Assembly (NCBI GenBank): GCA_008711295.1
Contig: VUYV01000019.1
Location: 7,849,127-7,913,126 of the forward strand
DNA: 64,000 bases
From: Anarhynchus alexandrinus
Taxonomy: Eukaryota; Chordata; Aves; Charadriiformes; Charadriidae
Direction: 5' to 3'
Both the position numbers and the translations under genes were made by a program. Under the pieces are notes generated by a model that saw only the letters and a list, made by a program, of their open reading frames with translations, ran no database searches and had not been told where the DNA came from. Below, one piece after another: positions 52,501 through 64,000 of this stretch. Every line of letters begins with the position of its first letter. Position 1 is the stretch's first letter.

Positions 52501-55500
52501 CTGCTGAATGTGGCAACTCATTTTGTTTTTAGGGCCCAGCAACCCAAGGGCACTCACTAGTCTCTATTTCACATGAAACTAGTCAGTCCTAAGTTGCTCT
52601 AGTGTATTTTATGGGATTCCTTCACATGAAGCACACTGCAAAAATAAGGAGTTGTAAGAGTGACTCATGAGCTGCTTTTTAGATCATAAAGACACAAAAG
52701 TTTAAGACTTTCCTATTTTTCACTGCATTTGACATCCAAATACAATACAGCCAGTTAGGAGACCTTGCCAGCAGCAGAATGCCTTCATCCTATTAGGATA
52801 TTTTTGCAACTTGCTTGGTTTATGTATATTTTTTTAAGCTAAAGAAAATAATTATTATGTATACCAATCTGGAGCTAGCAGATGTGGGGATAGAACTTGT
52901 TATTTGTATTATGCTAATGTAAGCCAGTTCAAAATACACAATTAAATTGCAAGTTCAGTAGGCATGTTAGGCTTGCATATGCCACCTACCCCATTAGGTT
53001 TCTCATGCTCATTTAAGCCTCATGAATGTTTGTAATTCAAATACAAATATCCTCTGCTCCCTGCAGTATATAATCCAATTTGAAGAAAGGCAACACCTGA
53101 ATAAGACAATAAAGGTCTAAAAGCAAAGGCTAGGACTGTTCACACATTACTTCCAACAGTATATTTCCTCATAAGAAAGTACCAAATCAGTGGAATCTAT
53201 GTATTCTGCAAAAACTCGTCAAAGTTTTCAGTGGAAGCCAGAAGAGGTGCTGATGGCTAGTACTTCTGGCCTGCCTCCTTGCTCATCCAGCCTGCTCAGT
53301 TTACAGGGAGTGAGCTGTTAGATTTCCAGATTGCCCAGACCATTCTTCACTGTAAACGAATGTTTAGCTTGTAACAAGTGTAAAGGCAAATCTGAAATAT
53401 GTCCTATTTATAGCCCAGAAATGACCCACCAGTATTCTTAATAGAAGGTTTTGTAGATCTCATTAATAAATTCAATTTCAAACTTCAGCTCTGCTTGGCA
53501 TTTGAAGGTTTTTCTGGGGGGAAGGGGGTGTTTTTTTTAGGGGTGCAGGTGTCTTGTTTGTTTTTTCTTTTTAACTGTACATGAATTATATGTAGAATAT
53601 AGCCCTTTCAATCTGTTCTTGACTATTGACAGTATCTCAAGCCAAGTCCGGCTTAACTCCTCTACAAACCAGCAGTACCGCGACTAATTCCCAACAGATG
53701 TTCTTTCTCCCCAGCTTTGCTACTCCTTCAAAGAAACATTATCCTTCTTCAGAGGGCCTTTTCCAGTACTCTTTCATGTACTTGCAAGACACCTCCTCCC
53801 GTGTAATACCTTCCCCACAGAATACAGACATTTTGTTACTATGGAAGCAGACTTGGCTACTTCTCTGCCATGATCTCTTGCAATCCTGAGACAAGGAAGG
53901 GAAGCAAAATCAGGGGTTGGAACGATATGATTTTAACTCCTTTTGCTCATGCCACTAGTGCTACCAGTCATTCCAGAAGAAATCAGATGTTATAACATGG
54001 TGCTATTTCCCCCATTGTCACCTCACTAACATTGGTTCACCTTTGAATTACATGTTTGTCAAGTACATTCAGGAAACACTTTTAAGTAACAGAGAACATA
54101 TTTCACATCAAAGAAAAGGAAATAAACATGAGAAATTCCTTTGTTTGTTTGTTTCTTTGAATTGATCTTACATGGTAAGGACAAGGAGAAAGTGACAGAC
54201 TGATTTGTCTACCAAAATGGTTTAACAGTTTGAGTTCCTGCAGTTTCTCTGGAAGTATGAAATCCCTTTTCATGAACACACTTCACAACGTATTGTTTGT
54301 TGGTTTGGGGTTTTTTTTAAATGTTGTGGCACGCGTATTTGTAGATACATAGGCAAAAGCATTTAAAGGCTGAATTTTAAAAAAATAGTTAATTGCTTTG
54401 AGGTAAATGTACTTCTAGAAATTCAAGCTGGATTACAGAATATAAACCAATATAGAAAATCAGCAGCTATTATACCGTGACATCCTTAAGCTATATTTTT
54501 TTTTATCACACTGAATGGACATGAAGAATTAATACAAAAAATAGTTCTTTTAATTGTTGTTTCTTTTTACCCTTGCTGGAAGGAAGACTTTAGTTATTAA
54601 AGTTACCGCAAATAAATTCACACGTAATTTGGACAAGATGGAAAAATGCTCTCAAAAGAGCATCACTCTTTTTTTTCCTGTGTTGTCAAGTTGTGCCTTT
54701 TAGGACACAGGTGGCCAGATCTCACTAACCCAATGAAAGAATGCTAAATATATTCAATTAATGGATGAATAGATCCAGAAATATACATCGTTTCATGTTG
54801 TGTGAAGAAGACCACTCATCACATTACTGAAGAATACATGGGTCTAATAAGGCAGAGTAAGAGAATTGCAAAGGCTAGAGACTTGAAAAAGGGAGATACA
54901 CTAGAAAAATCAGGTTAAAGAGATTTGTTTTATTTTCTTCATAGCATGAGCTTTAAGAAAAGTATTTTCCATAGGACTGTTCCAGACGAACTGTGGTAAA
55001 CAGGAAATGGCAAACTTCAGTGCCAGTCAGATCAATACATGTGATGTGGATCAACTCTATAGACCAAATTGTTAATTTACCTGTCACATGATCACCACAC
55101 TAAAAATTAGAATACATTGGATTAATTAAAGAAATCATTTGGAATTAGGATGAGATCCTGAAAAACACTGATCCCAAAACAAATAAACCCAGGACTAACC
55201 TGAACTGTAGTTAAAAAGTGCATGATAGGATTTTGTATTTTTCTCTCAGGAACATCTGTGGTGTAATCCAGATTTCACCCATATTGGTAATCCTGGCACA
55301 GGTAGGCTTACTGATCTCAATGGTTACTGATCGGAGAAAGTGACAGTAGAATCACCCCATTAAGCTTGGTCTGTTTAAAAGAAAATAATAAAATAGTAAT
55401 TAAAAAGAGTGCAATTTGTAATTTTTCACAGATAGTGCAAGTTTAAAAAACAGTTTAGAACACAATAATATTAACCATTGCTAACGCTGTTGGATGCATC

Positions 55501-56850
55501 TGCCTCATGTTTTGCAGGGAGCGCACCAAAGGCCACCAGTTGCTCATGGTTTATTAAAATAAACAGGTTTATTAAAGTAAACTATGAATCTAGAAGCATG
55601 CAAGCTCTGTACTATGAATTCTCTCTTTACGCTTTACTACCTCTTTACTCAGCACTAAGGTTTGAAACAGATAAATGAGGTTTTGAAAATAATTTTCTCT
55701 GATGCCTACTTTTCTCTTGCAAAGATGTATCCTTTACTTCAGTCATTCTTTCTACTCCCATAGCTTTCAGGCTTTTCAAACTGCTAAGTCCGTAAGATAT
55801 TTCCCAGATAGGAAAAATCTTCCCACTGCTTCTGAAGCAGTCATGGACCTTTTTTGCAGTCAGAGGGGTCTGCCTGCCTCTCTGGCATCTCCCCATGCCA
55901 GATCCTGCACCTCCAACAGTCTTTTAATTGGTTTTTGTATAGAGCCATTTCCTGTAGCTATACAAGATGTTTTAACATATCTCAAAGCTAGGAAACACTC
56001 TGACAAATAGCAGAATTGTCAAAGTATTCAGATTTCAGGGGGATTGAAACTGTGACCAAGCTTAGTAAATAGCTCAACAAGAAGGGAGAAAGCTTCTGAG
56101 ATACTGAAATGTTTCAGAATTTGAAAAGAAGCTTTCGCATTCATTTCCTGTTTAGTATTTGACCTAGAAAAGTAAGCACGTTACACTCAAGTCCCCGTGA
56201 CCATGGCTGATGACACAGCCATTCATGATGATGTCTTCTCATAGATTTTCTTTCAAGACTCCTCACTCATTCAATACCTAGAATAAATAGTGCCCAGCTA
56301 CTTTGCAGATATTTTGTATTCTCTCTCTTGCTGTTCAGTGTTTGGTCGTGCATATTCTTGCTTTTCAAAACCCTGCTCTGAAGACACTGCGTTATTTGGG
56401 CGCGTTTTTCTGTCACAGGCAACACTGCAGCATCCAAGTGCAGCAACAAACACAACCGACACTTGTCCGCTCTGCTGAAATGCTTTTTTCTTTTCTCACA
56501 GACTTTTTCTTTTTCACACAGAACACTGTCCACTCTGCTGGAAGTTTTAATTTTTATCACACACAAGTTTTCCATTTCACAGAGAAGGTTTGGTAGTCAA
56601 TCACAATCTAGATATTAAAGTTGGAATGAAAAATTCAGATGTATTTTTTTAAAAACGTCGAGGATTTGATTGCTGTTTGTGGGGTGAATTAAAACTACAT
56701 TTCCACAGATTCCAAACACAGTTTCTGTTCTGTGCTGTACTAAGATTTGTCTAGTGTTTTCTTTTGCAGGTTTTCCCTCTTGGGTACGACTAAATGCTGA
56801 ATAACCTTTCATCCCTCAGAAAGCTCGTACCTCTGGTTCTTCCCCTCCTC
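49541..56850. other. Non-coding AT-rich sequence, no gene recognised
   Basis: Open frames reach 105 codons (51,300-51,617, plus) without supporting splice context. There is a TA-rich irregular repeat built of AATACTATA-type units near 51,113-51,165, a GTTT run near 54,143-54,155 and short A or T runs. No transposon is recognised. The last kilobase, before the CpG island, turns gradually less AT-rich. Confidence 0.55.
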
Positions 56851-56852
56851 AC

Positions 56853-57200
56853 CTCCAAATACCAAAGCCTCTGCCCTCACGGACAGACCGCACCCCGCAC
56901 GACCCGACCGCCTCAGGCACCCTCCGCCTGTGTGAGGCGCTCCGGGCCGCGTGCCTGAGGGAGCGCGCGGCGGGCGGCAGCTCTCGCGAGCGTTGGGCGG
57001 CGAGAGCGGGGCGGTGCCGGCGGCGGCGCGCGCGGCTCCAAAGGCGGGAAGCCGAGGGGCGGCGCTGCCGCGGCCCTGAGGAGTGCGAGGCCCGGCGGGT
57101 ACCGGCGGTCTGAGGAGGGCCGGGCCGGGCCGGGCCGGAGCGAGCGAGCGGGGCGGTACCAGCCGTGGGAAGCCGAAGCCGCCATCAGCAGCAGGTCCCA
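56853..57200 (-). other. Candidate first exon, minus strand
   Basis: On the minus strand the CpG island is followed by ATTTGGAG and a GTGAGG donor (GT at 56,852-56,851); a second donor-like GTACGA lies about 22 bases on. The only ATG in the island on this strand (57,185, with G at +4) opens 90 codons rich in Ala, Pro and Arg that stop at 56,913, before the donor, so the exon would probably be non-coding or carry only that upstream frame. The 5' limit is arbitrary. Confidence 0.35.
57117..57150 (+). repeat. GGGCC and GAGC tandem repeats in the CpG island
   Basis: Four perfect GGGCC units are followed by GG and three GAGC units. G-rich on the plus strand, they could form G-quadruplex-like structures and are prone to length change. 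Their place in the promoter suggests they lie near a transcription start. Confidence 0.9.
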
Positions 57201-57327
57201 CACGCTGCCAGGAGCGGGAGTTGGCCGCGGCACAGGAACAGTGGCCGTCGTGAAGCTGTTTCGCTGGTGGGTGGAGAAGGCTTGTGAGAAGCGCGCGCTG
57301 GACAGAAAACTTCGTACAGCAAAACAG
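57140..57327 (+). other. Candidate non-coding first exon, plus strand
   Basis: The sequence ends in AAAACAG followed by a GTAAAT donor at 57,328, and the composition drops from GC-rich to AT-rich within the following 30 bases, as at a typical exon 1-intron 1 boundary. There is no ATG on the plus strand between 56,880 and 57,327, so the exon would be 5'UTR only. One frame across its 3' end is open (Lys/Arg/Trp-rich, about 30 codons) but has no start. The 5' limit is a guess from the CpG island. No downstream coding exon was identified before the end of the window. Confidence 0.4.
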
Positions 57328-57330
57328 GTA

Positions 57331-60300
57331 AATATCGTTACATTACTCAGTGGCAATTTGTATGAGAGTTCTAAAACATTATGCTTGTCAGAGCTCTTAA
57401 AAATATTTATCCCCCTCATGTAAATGGGGATGGAGACACAGAGTGACAGAAGTTCACAGTAAGGACGAGAGGAAGAGACCTGTCTCCTGAAGCTAACTTT
57501 AATATTTTATACTTGTTTAAATACAAGAATTCTTAGCCTGTTCCCAAAGTCAAAATCTAATATCTGGTTGAGTCACTGTCATTTCTTTCATTGCTTCTTT
57601 TTTGCTTCCTCTCCACCCTCTGGCACTGCCAGAGAACCCTCATACTCTTTGGGGGTTTTCTTTGAAAACACTCATTCTCTGAAGACTTTGTAGAGAATGG
57701 GAAGGTGGGGGGAGAAGAGAAAAGAGATTTCTGCTTTTGTTCTTTATGTGCTGCTAAATTATAGTGCCTAGGGTATGGTTATGTGATGGAAATTAACACT
57801 GATGGAAATTACAGGGCTGTTGTCTTCCACAAGTTTGAGAGTTTAATGCTTAACATATATTGTATAATAAGTTCTGGTGCTTATTTTTTATTATTCCATG
57901 TTTTTCCCTTGACATCAAAGCTCAGATAATGCAAGTCTAGTAAAATGTGTAGATAATGATATTTCACCTCAGTTTTACAGACTTACTACCATAATGTGTA
58001 TATACCCTGGAGTGGAAAAGGAAATGTACAAATATGAGAGAAGCTTAGAAATTCTCTCAAGGTAAACCAAAGGGGAAAAGGCACACTTTTTTCCCAGTAG
58101 CATCAAAATAAAGCAACCCAGTGAAGCACTTGACTACAAAACAGTAGTTTTAAAAGTTTTTAACAATCAATTTGTAACCTTTTTTAGCTCCACTGAAACT
58201 AAAATCCTCTCTTCTCAAAATACTCCCATGCGTGAGATCCTTTCTGACTGCATGTAAACTCATCAGATATAACACAGAAATCCTGCTATTCCCTCCACTG
58301 TTTCCTGGGTAAATGCCCTTAGGGTTGGGACTATTGAAGACTGAGACATCTCAAAGATGGTGTCGAGGAACAGCAAGGGACGCCTGGCCTAGGGAAGGAA
58401 CGAGAGGGCTTAAGCACAATAACACAGCAGAGGCAGTGGCTGCAGTGGCACATTTAAAGGAAATTAGATTTCCCAATGCTTAAGACAAGGTCCCAGTTTG
58501 AGCCTGGACCCAGAGTCACCTAACAGCTAGTGTCTAAGGAAGAGACCAATTATTTGTTCAGACTGTGTCGCAAGGTAGCCAAAACAAGTAGCTCAAGATC
58601 TGACTTAAGTGGCTGCAAATTCCTAAATTCCAGTCCCAGAGTTTGTTAGCCATGAGATACTGTGACTGAAACATGGTGTGTCCAGGGCCATAGTAAGGTA
58701 TGGACTACTTGTTAGTATAAATTAAACAGTTTGCCTGAAGGAGACATTCATGTTGGTCCTTTGCTCATCCTTGTACACCGTTTTGTCTAAAATACATTAG
58801 TTCATGTACTGAAATGGTGTTTGAGAGAAAGATTAGCATGGCTTCATGGACTATCCCTGCTGTTAAAAAAAAGTACTACAGGAATACTGTGTTTATATAG
58901 ATACTATGAACAATGAAAGAAACAAAAAATGTATTTTGACAAAAGGTCATGTGAACTGAAGCATTACTAGCTACAGAACAGTAGCAAAACACAAATACAA
59001 TTTGCAAATCTTATGTCCGGATTTTAGAGACTTATACCAGCATTGTACTCAAGGCTAAAGCTAGGCTAAGAGATAGGACTTTACCATCTGCTACAAGTGA
59101 ACTTGAACCTTGTTAAAATGAGCCTTTTCCACAGTGCATTACTAATTCTCACTGACATGTCACCTTTCACTGCCGTATGCTTTAGTTTAAACTGGGAATC
59201 AAGCTTTCAGATCAAAATGGCAAATGTAATTCCTCTGCTTTGGTACAAATCATTCGATAAGGAAAAGGCATTTGCCTTTTCCTCTGTTTTGGGATGATTC
59301 TACTTAAGAGAAGTAGAATTGTCATGTCCAGAGTGGATGTCATGCATGGCTATGTGTATGCATCAAAGGAATTCCTTTCTTCCAGAAGACCTTATACAAC
59401 AGACTAATTGAAATATTTCTAGGTGAGTAAAAGGGAATTACACACCATGATTTATGGAGAAGAGGCAGGTTTGTTTGATCACTAATTTTTTTTAAGTAAT
59501 TACATTTCTTGTGATCCACTGAGCAAACGTATTTACATAACTAGGTTTTAAATGCAAATCAGATAAAGAATTTTACTAAGTGGATGATTTGTACAATACA
59601 GCCTCTAGGTCTCTTGCAGAATTACTTTGATGAGGGGATGTTCCTTTAATTACGCTGAAGGCCGATTACCCCATTACAGCCACATTGTTTTGTGAATTGC
59701 ATATAATTTTGCTGTTTCCAAAGATTCCCTGCCATAATTCTGAAGAAAATGCAAACAGCAAGCAGACGCTTGAGACACATTAAGCAAGAGATGAAGATCT
59801 TTAGTGAATTCAATTTAAGCTGCAACATTAAAGTGATTTTGTTGAATAAAACATAATGCAATAATGAGCCTGTGTATGTCAACTCTGCGGAGAAGATAAT
59901 AGCTGGAGTGCTAGCTTTCCTTTCCTCTTTTCTAGACTCTTCTTGTCTCTTGACTAATGAGTCTAAGAAAATGCTGCAAACAGAAACCTTTTCCCGTATA
60001 TGCTTTATTTCAGTTTAACCATATTCCCTACAGTTGTATTTCACAGTTGAATAAAGTGTTAAAGGAATTAATTTGTCAGCTTCACAGCAACACTAATGAG
60101 ATTACACAGTATATATTTTTTTTACCCATTTATGCCTGGTATTAGGGATAGCATAATGTATAGATCACTCTAGGTCACTTGGCAAAGCTTGCTGCCTTTT
60201 TACAGACGGAATATTTACAAAGTTATGCAATTAAAAGGAAATAAAAATCTCAGTTATACTCTGTACAATTTTTCCTCATTCTGCTTTCTGACATCCATCT

Positions 60301-63300
60301 TTATAGATAACTGCACTGAATGCAACAAGGCCATAAGCCCATTGTGTCCTGAGTAAGGATTACACAATACACTAAAGAGGCTTGAAGTTTGGAGCTCATG
60401 GTTTCTTACCTCCTCATGGAGGTGCTCAAATCTGAATTGCATACAAGTGGGTCTTCTGTGACTGCAGGAACATTCATCTTTACCAGAAACAAAATATAAT
60501 ATTAAATAAAACAAAAACTAACAGAGTTACTTATCCATTTTAGCTTCCACCAGATGTGTTCTAATTTCCATGTGGAGTTAACCTATAAAATCAGTTAAGT
60601 ACAGCAGAGCTCTCAGTTTTTTCTTTTAAGACCTACCAAAACATCCATAATCTGTTTTTTGTAAATGGAGAGGTGACTCCTGACACTTGTATCTGCACTG
60701 CTTTTCAGTTATTTCTAGCTTGGGCTTTTATAGACTTTACAGTTTTAGAAAGAACAACTCTATGCTTTGGTGATAAAAAAACGTTTGCTACAGAAAACTC
60801 CCTGGATTCTATGTTTGTAGTATACTGGCAGCATTTCAGCTTTAAAGAAACTCCACTCATTTATTCATGAAGTCATCATTTTATATGGGCAAAGAAAAGT
60901 AATGAATCAGAATCTCAGCTATTCATCATTTAGAGGGGTGCCTCACCTTGTAAATTTGAGTTGTTTTAACAGTTTGGCACCATTTTATTTAGTCTTCATT
61001 GAATGACAAATAGCAAAGAACAACAGCCAAGCGTATACATCACTATATATATGAATCAAAGGAAAAACTGAGAATGAAATGTTTCATAAAGACAAAGCAG
61101 CAACAGGAACTAAAAGAAAACATTATTAATAGGGGAAAAAAAAAAACTGAGGCAGACAACCTTTTTTGGTTTGGATTTAGATATTACAAAATATTGGCAG
61201 ATAATAAAAGCCCTTGGATCTGCAGGACAGTTCAGTCTGGAAGTTGGGGGGTACCCCCGGGGTCTCTGGCATATCTGTCCATGGCAGAGCTGAACATTTG
61301 TTCATCTTTGGGGGAAGGCTGGTAAATTTGGTTGCATTAGTGACACTGTTTTTGCCATTGCTGCAGTATGGTAGCCAAACACATTCAGACCTCTTCCCAC
61401 GCTCTTGTAAAAGGTGTGCAGGGACCCTAGGGGAGCAGCAATTACAGAAGAGCTTTAGAGCTGATCAAAGCAGTCCTTGCAGTCTTGTTTCCTCTTATCT
61501 CCAGTTCTGTTCTCCTCGCAAGCCTCGTTTCTTTGCTGTTTTGGTCTGCAGAGTTTAATTTAACCTTAAAAAAAAAAAAAGGAATCATTTAAATTCTGGG
61601 TTACTGAGAACAACTTTATAACTTAGTTGGGGCAATAGGTAAGAGATTATGAATTCCAGGGGAATTCTTAGGTTGTGCTAATTAAAAGAATGAAGATAAA
61701 GCACAAGAAATGATTTGCACTACTAAGTGAAGGTTATAGGAACTGCAAATGATAGCATATATGTTACTTCAGTAGAAGAGTGAATGAATGAGTCTACATT
61801 CTCCTATCTCTATACCTTACTGCTCAATCCTTAATGAGGAACAGGTCATGCTAGATTGTAGAGCTGGATGGAAAGTGTCCATTCTCATGTCTTGAGTCAG
61901 AAAAGTACTACATTTTCAAAAGGTAAAGAAGGAAGGAACAGTTTTCCAACAGATGGGTTTACCACAGGAAGGTTAGCTCAAAACTACTGTCTATGTCATT
62001 AGATCTGCTGTGCTCATTACCTCAGATGGTAGCAGAAAAGAAACCTCAGCAATGGCATAATAAAGGGATGAGATCTGGGCGTTAACCCCTTCTAAAGAAA
62101 ACATTGGAAACACTGCTCTGTTTCCTGCCCTGTACCATTTTTCATTCCCGGACTTCCTTTCTCATTGACCTGTTCTGAAAATCCTCCTCATGTTGTTGAC
62201 ATGCAGAACAGTGAATCTGTGCTTGTTACACACACAGTGGCTACAGCTGTGTTCAGAAGTTGCATTGGGACATGAAGATGGCTTAGTAGCTGCAGGACAG
62301 AACATCTGTGCAATCCCTCATTGTTTGTGTGTGACTTTTGTTGTGTCTTTCCTGACCTTGCTTTATTGTGACAGCCCCAAGTTGAGGATTATTTCTTGCA
62401 CTTTGGTGACTGATGGTGTTGATCTAGTGGTGAGTTGCAAAGTAATCATTTTTTCTATCTTCTAGCTGTGCAACTGACTAATGTAATAGTGCCCTTTATC
62501 TTGTACTTGCCCCTGCTTCATTTTATTTAGACCATTTCTCCAATATTCAAGATAGTTCTAAACTGCTCTCCAAAATCTTTATGGCCTTACTGAACATTTC
62601 TTCTGATGTCTAGGTTCCAACACGTAGACCAGGAATGAAAACACACTATAGAACCAAGGCTGTGTGAGTGTCCATCCTTCTGATGAAAGAAATACAGAAT
62701 GGAATCTGTACTAATAAAGTAATATCAATGTACTGGAGTACTTTTTCACAACATCCACAAATTCACATTTCTCTATCTTTCTCTTAATTCATTCACCCTA
62801 CTGAAAATGCAGTAGTAATGGCATCAGCATGCATGTCTTTCATTTAAGCTTTCGTGTGCTTTGCTGTTCCACCTATGTTTCGCAGTCTCTATTATTCATA
62901 TGTAACAAAAGAATTCAACTATCTGTGAGATTTAAAAATCTAATAATGAAATACAAAAAAACCCCCAAGTCCTAAAAAAGAAACCCCTTGTTCAAAAGGA
63001 ATCAGTCACACCTATGGAAGTAGAAAATGGGCTGCAGTTTGTGGAATAATATTTAGCAATCTGTTTTTTGTAGAAGGGGACCTTCAAACTAGAGGGATCC
63101 AGTGGTGGTTAGTATTCTACAGCAATGTGCAGGAATTGACAGAATATAAAGAATTTTTAGAGACTGATTATGCATTCTTTTTTATTGGTGCCATGTTTGT
63201 AATATTTGTTTGTCCCTGGCTGATGCCACAGTAGGTTATATAAAAAGAAGTATGAATAATTTATAAAAGAACTCGGTAGTCATCAAAGAGCATTGCTGTG

Positions 63301-64000
63301 ATGATGTAGTATGTATGAAAGCCTTGGATAATAGATTACAGTGGAAGACATTGGAAGGATACATTTTGGTCTATGTTTTTTTCTGCATTTTTGAAGTCTA
63401 GGCACTTTAGACATCTTAAGCTGCAAAAAGAAAGTTTCCAAGCATTTTGAAGGTCTATAGTTTCTCCAAGTCCTTAAAACAATGAACTTTGTGGTAAAGA
63501 TCACAGAATTTATATATTGTCTTAGCAGGTTCATGTAGATATGACCTGAGGCCTTTCATCAGAAAGATGTAAATTCTGTTTGTAAGTCAGTCTAATCTGT
63601 AGATAGATGATTAATCATAATAAGCAGGATTACATTTTTTTTTTAATCCATGTTATTAGCTAATTTTCAAAGGGAAATAAAACGCCATGGTGGTTTCAGT
63701 TCTGCATCTCCACGTTGGAGTTTCACAGAACCAACTGCTGCTGTCACTCAGAACAGTAAAAATGAGAAGGGCTTTCACTTTTGGATAATTGAATGCAATG
63801 GAATTATTATTGGCTGCATATGAAGTATCTTTTGTTGGGACAAAAGCTGAAGCTACCTAGAGGGAGGTTCATAAGAGTCCCGTTTCTGGTTCTTTTGATT
63901 TTGAACCATAGGAAAGAGGTGTGGCACAATCAAAGGCAGTAGTTCAGAACTTCTGAGATACATTAAGCATAAGATGACCAGAGAAATCATGAAACTTTAG
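57331..64000. other. Non-coding sequence, probably intron or intergenic
   Basis: No coding exon is recognised; open frames are at most 114 codons (61,214-61,558, plus). If the plus-strand exon at 57.3 kb is real this would be its first intron. Patches near 59.6-59.9 kb and 60.9-61.0 kb have the balanced, motif-dense look of conserved non-coding elements. A perfect 12-bp palindrome, GGGGGTACCCCC, lies at 61,247-61,258. A-runs occur near 61,134 and 61,567. Confidence 0.5.
59640..59890. promoter_or_regulatory. Candidate enhancer-like element with SOX- and POU-type words
   Basis: ACATTGTT (59,682-59,689), a SOX-type site, is followed after five bases by AATTGCATA (59,695-59,703), close to an octamer-type POU site. 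Several ATTA/GATTA homeodomain cores lie just upstream (59,647-59,677). The following 180 bases contain further TAAT/GCAT words and few simple repeats. The arrangement resembles developmental enhancers. This is motif reading only; no conservation evidence is available here. Confidence 0.2.

Larger units (their letters stand above)
56880..57330. promoter_or_regulatory. CpG island promoter, probably bidirectional
   Basis: About 450 bases dense in CpG and very GC-rich, in sharp contrast to AT-rich flanks. It contains CTCTCGCGAG at 56,981-56,990 (the CGCG-palindrome promoter motif known from TATA-less vertebrate promoters), GCGGGAA E2F-like words, four tandem GGGCC units (57,117-57,136) and three GAGC units (57,139-57,150). 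There is no TATA box. Plausible donors leave it in both directions: CAG then GTAAAT on the plus strand at 57,328, and GGAG then GTGAGG on the minus strand at 56,852. This fits a housekeeping-type start site, possibly serving two divergent transcripts. Which gene or genes it drives is unknown. Confidence 0.8.

Noticed and set aside
56913..57419. 168-codon minus-strand open frame, and an overlapping 130-codon frame, across the CpG island
   Set aside because: Ala/Pro/Arg-rich frames of this kind are expected by chance in GC-rich DNA, which has few stop codons. The only ATG gives 90 codons that stop before the nearest good donor.
61247..61258. GGGGGTACCCCC palindrome
   Set aside because: It is a perfect 12-bp palindrome, but isolated and with no partner feature; not enough for a functional claim.

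Overview
The window looks like bird nuclear DNA. It is AT-rich, intron-bearing vertebrate sequence with very few interspersed repeats. The only clear transposons are two CR1 non-LTR retrotransposon copies, and both end in the ATTCTATG-type 3' octamer repeat typical of avian CR1. The species cannot be told from what I can see. There is no bacterial-style gene organisation, and most open frames are below about 120 codons, as expected from chance in non-coding DNA.

Layout. 1-11,487 is non-coding AT-rich sequence. 11,488-12,850 is a 5'-truncated, internally deleted CR1 on the minus strand that keeps part of the ORF2 reverse transcriptase. 12,850-32,900 is non-coding, with two small diverged tandem duplications. 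32,900-34,520 is the main candidate coding segment outside repeats: a plus-strand open frame of about 150 codons, then, on the minus strand, an 79-codon exon that runs from an ATG to a perfect GTAAGT donor core. 34,520-48,477 is non-coding, with a palindrome cluster near 36.7 kb, a 9-bp-arm hairpin at 41.2 kb and a CpG-rich patch near 46.9 kb. 48,478-49,541 is a second CR1 copy on the minus strand that keeps ORF1 (including the start of its esterase domain) and the 3' end but has lost most of ORF2. 49,541-56,850 is non-coding. 56,880-57,330 is a strong CpG island with plausible splice donors facing both ways, so it is the best promoter in the window. 57,330-64,000 reads like an intron or intergenic DNA with conserved-element-like patches.

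A possible connection (inference): the minus-strand transcript starting in the 57-kb CpG island could splice into the 34-kb exon, which would carry the start codon after a non-coding first exon and a first intron of about 22 kb. The 34-kb exon could equally have its own weak promoter. I did not recognise either candidate protein and give no gene symbols. No tRNA, rRNA, CRISPR array or viral gene was seen.
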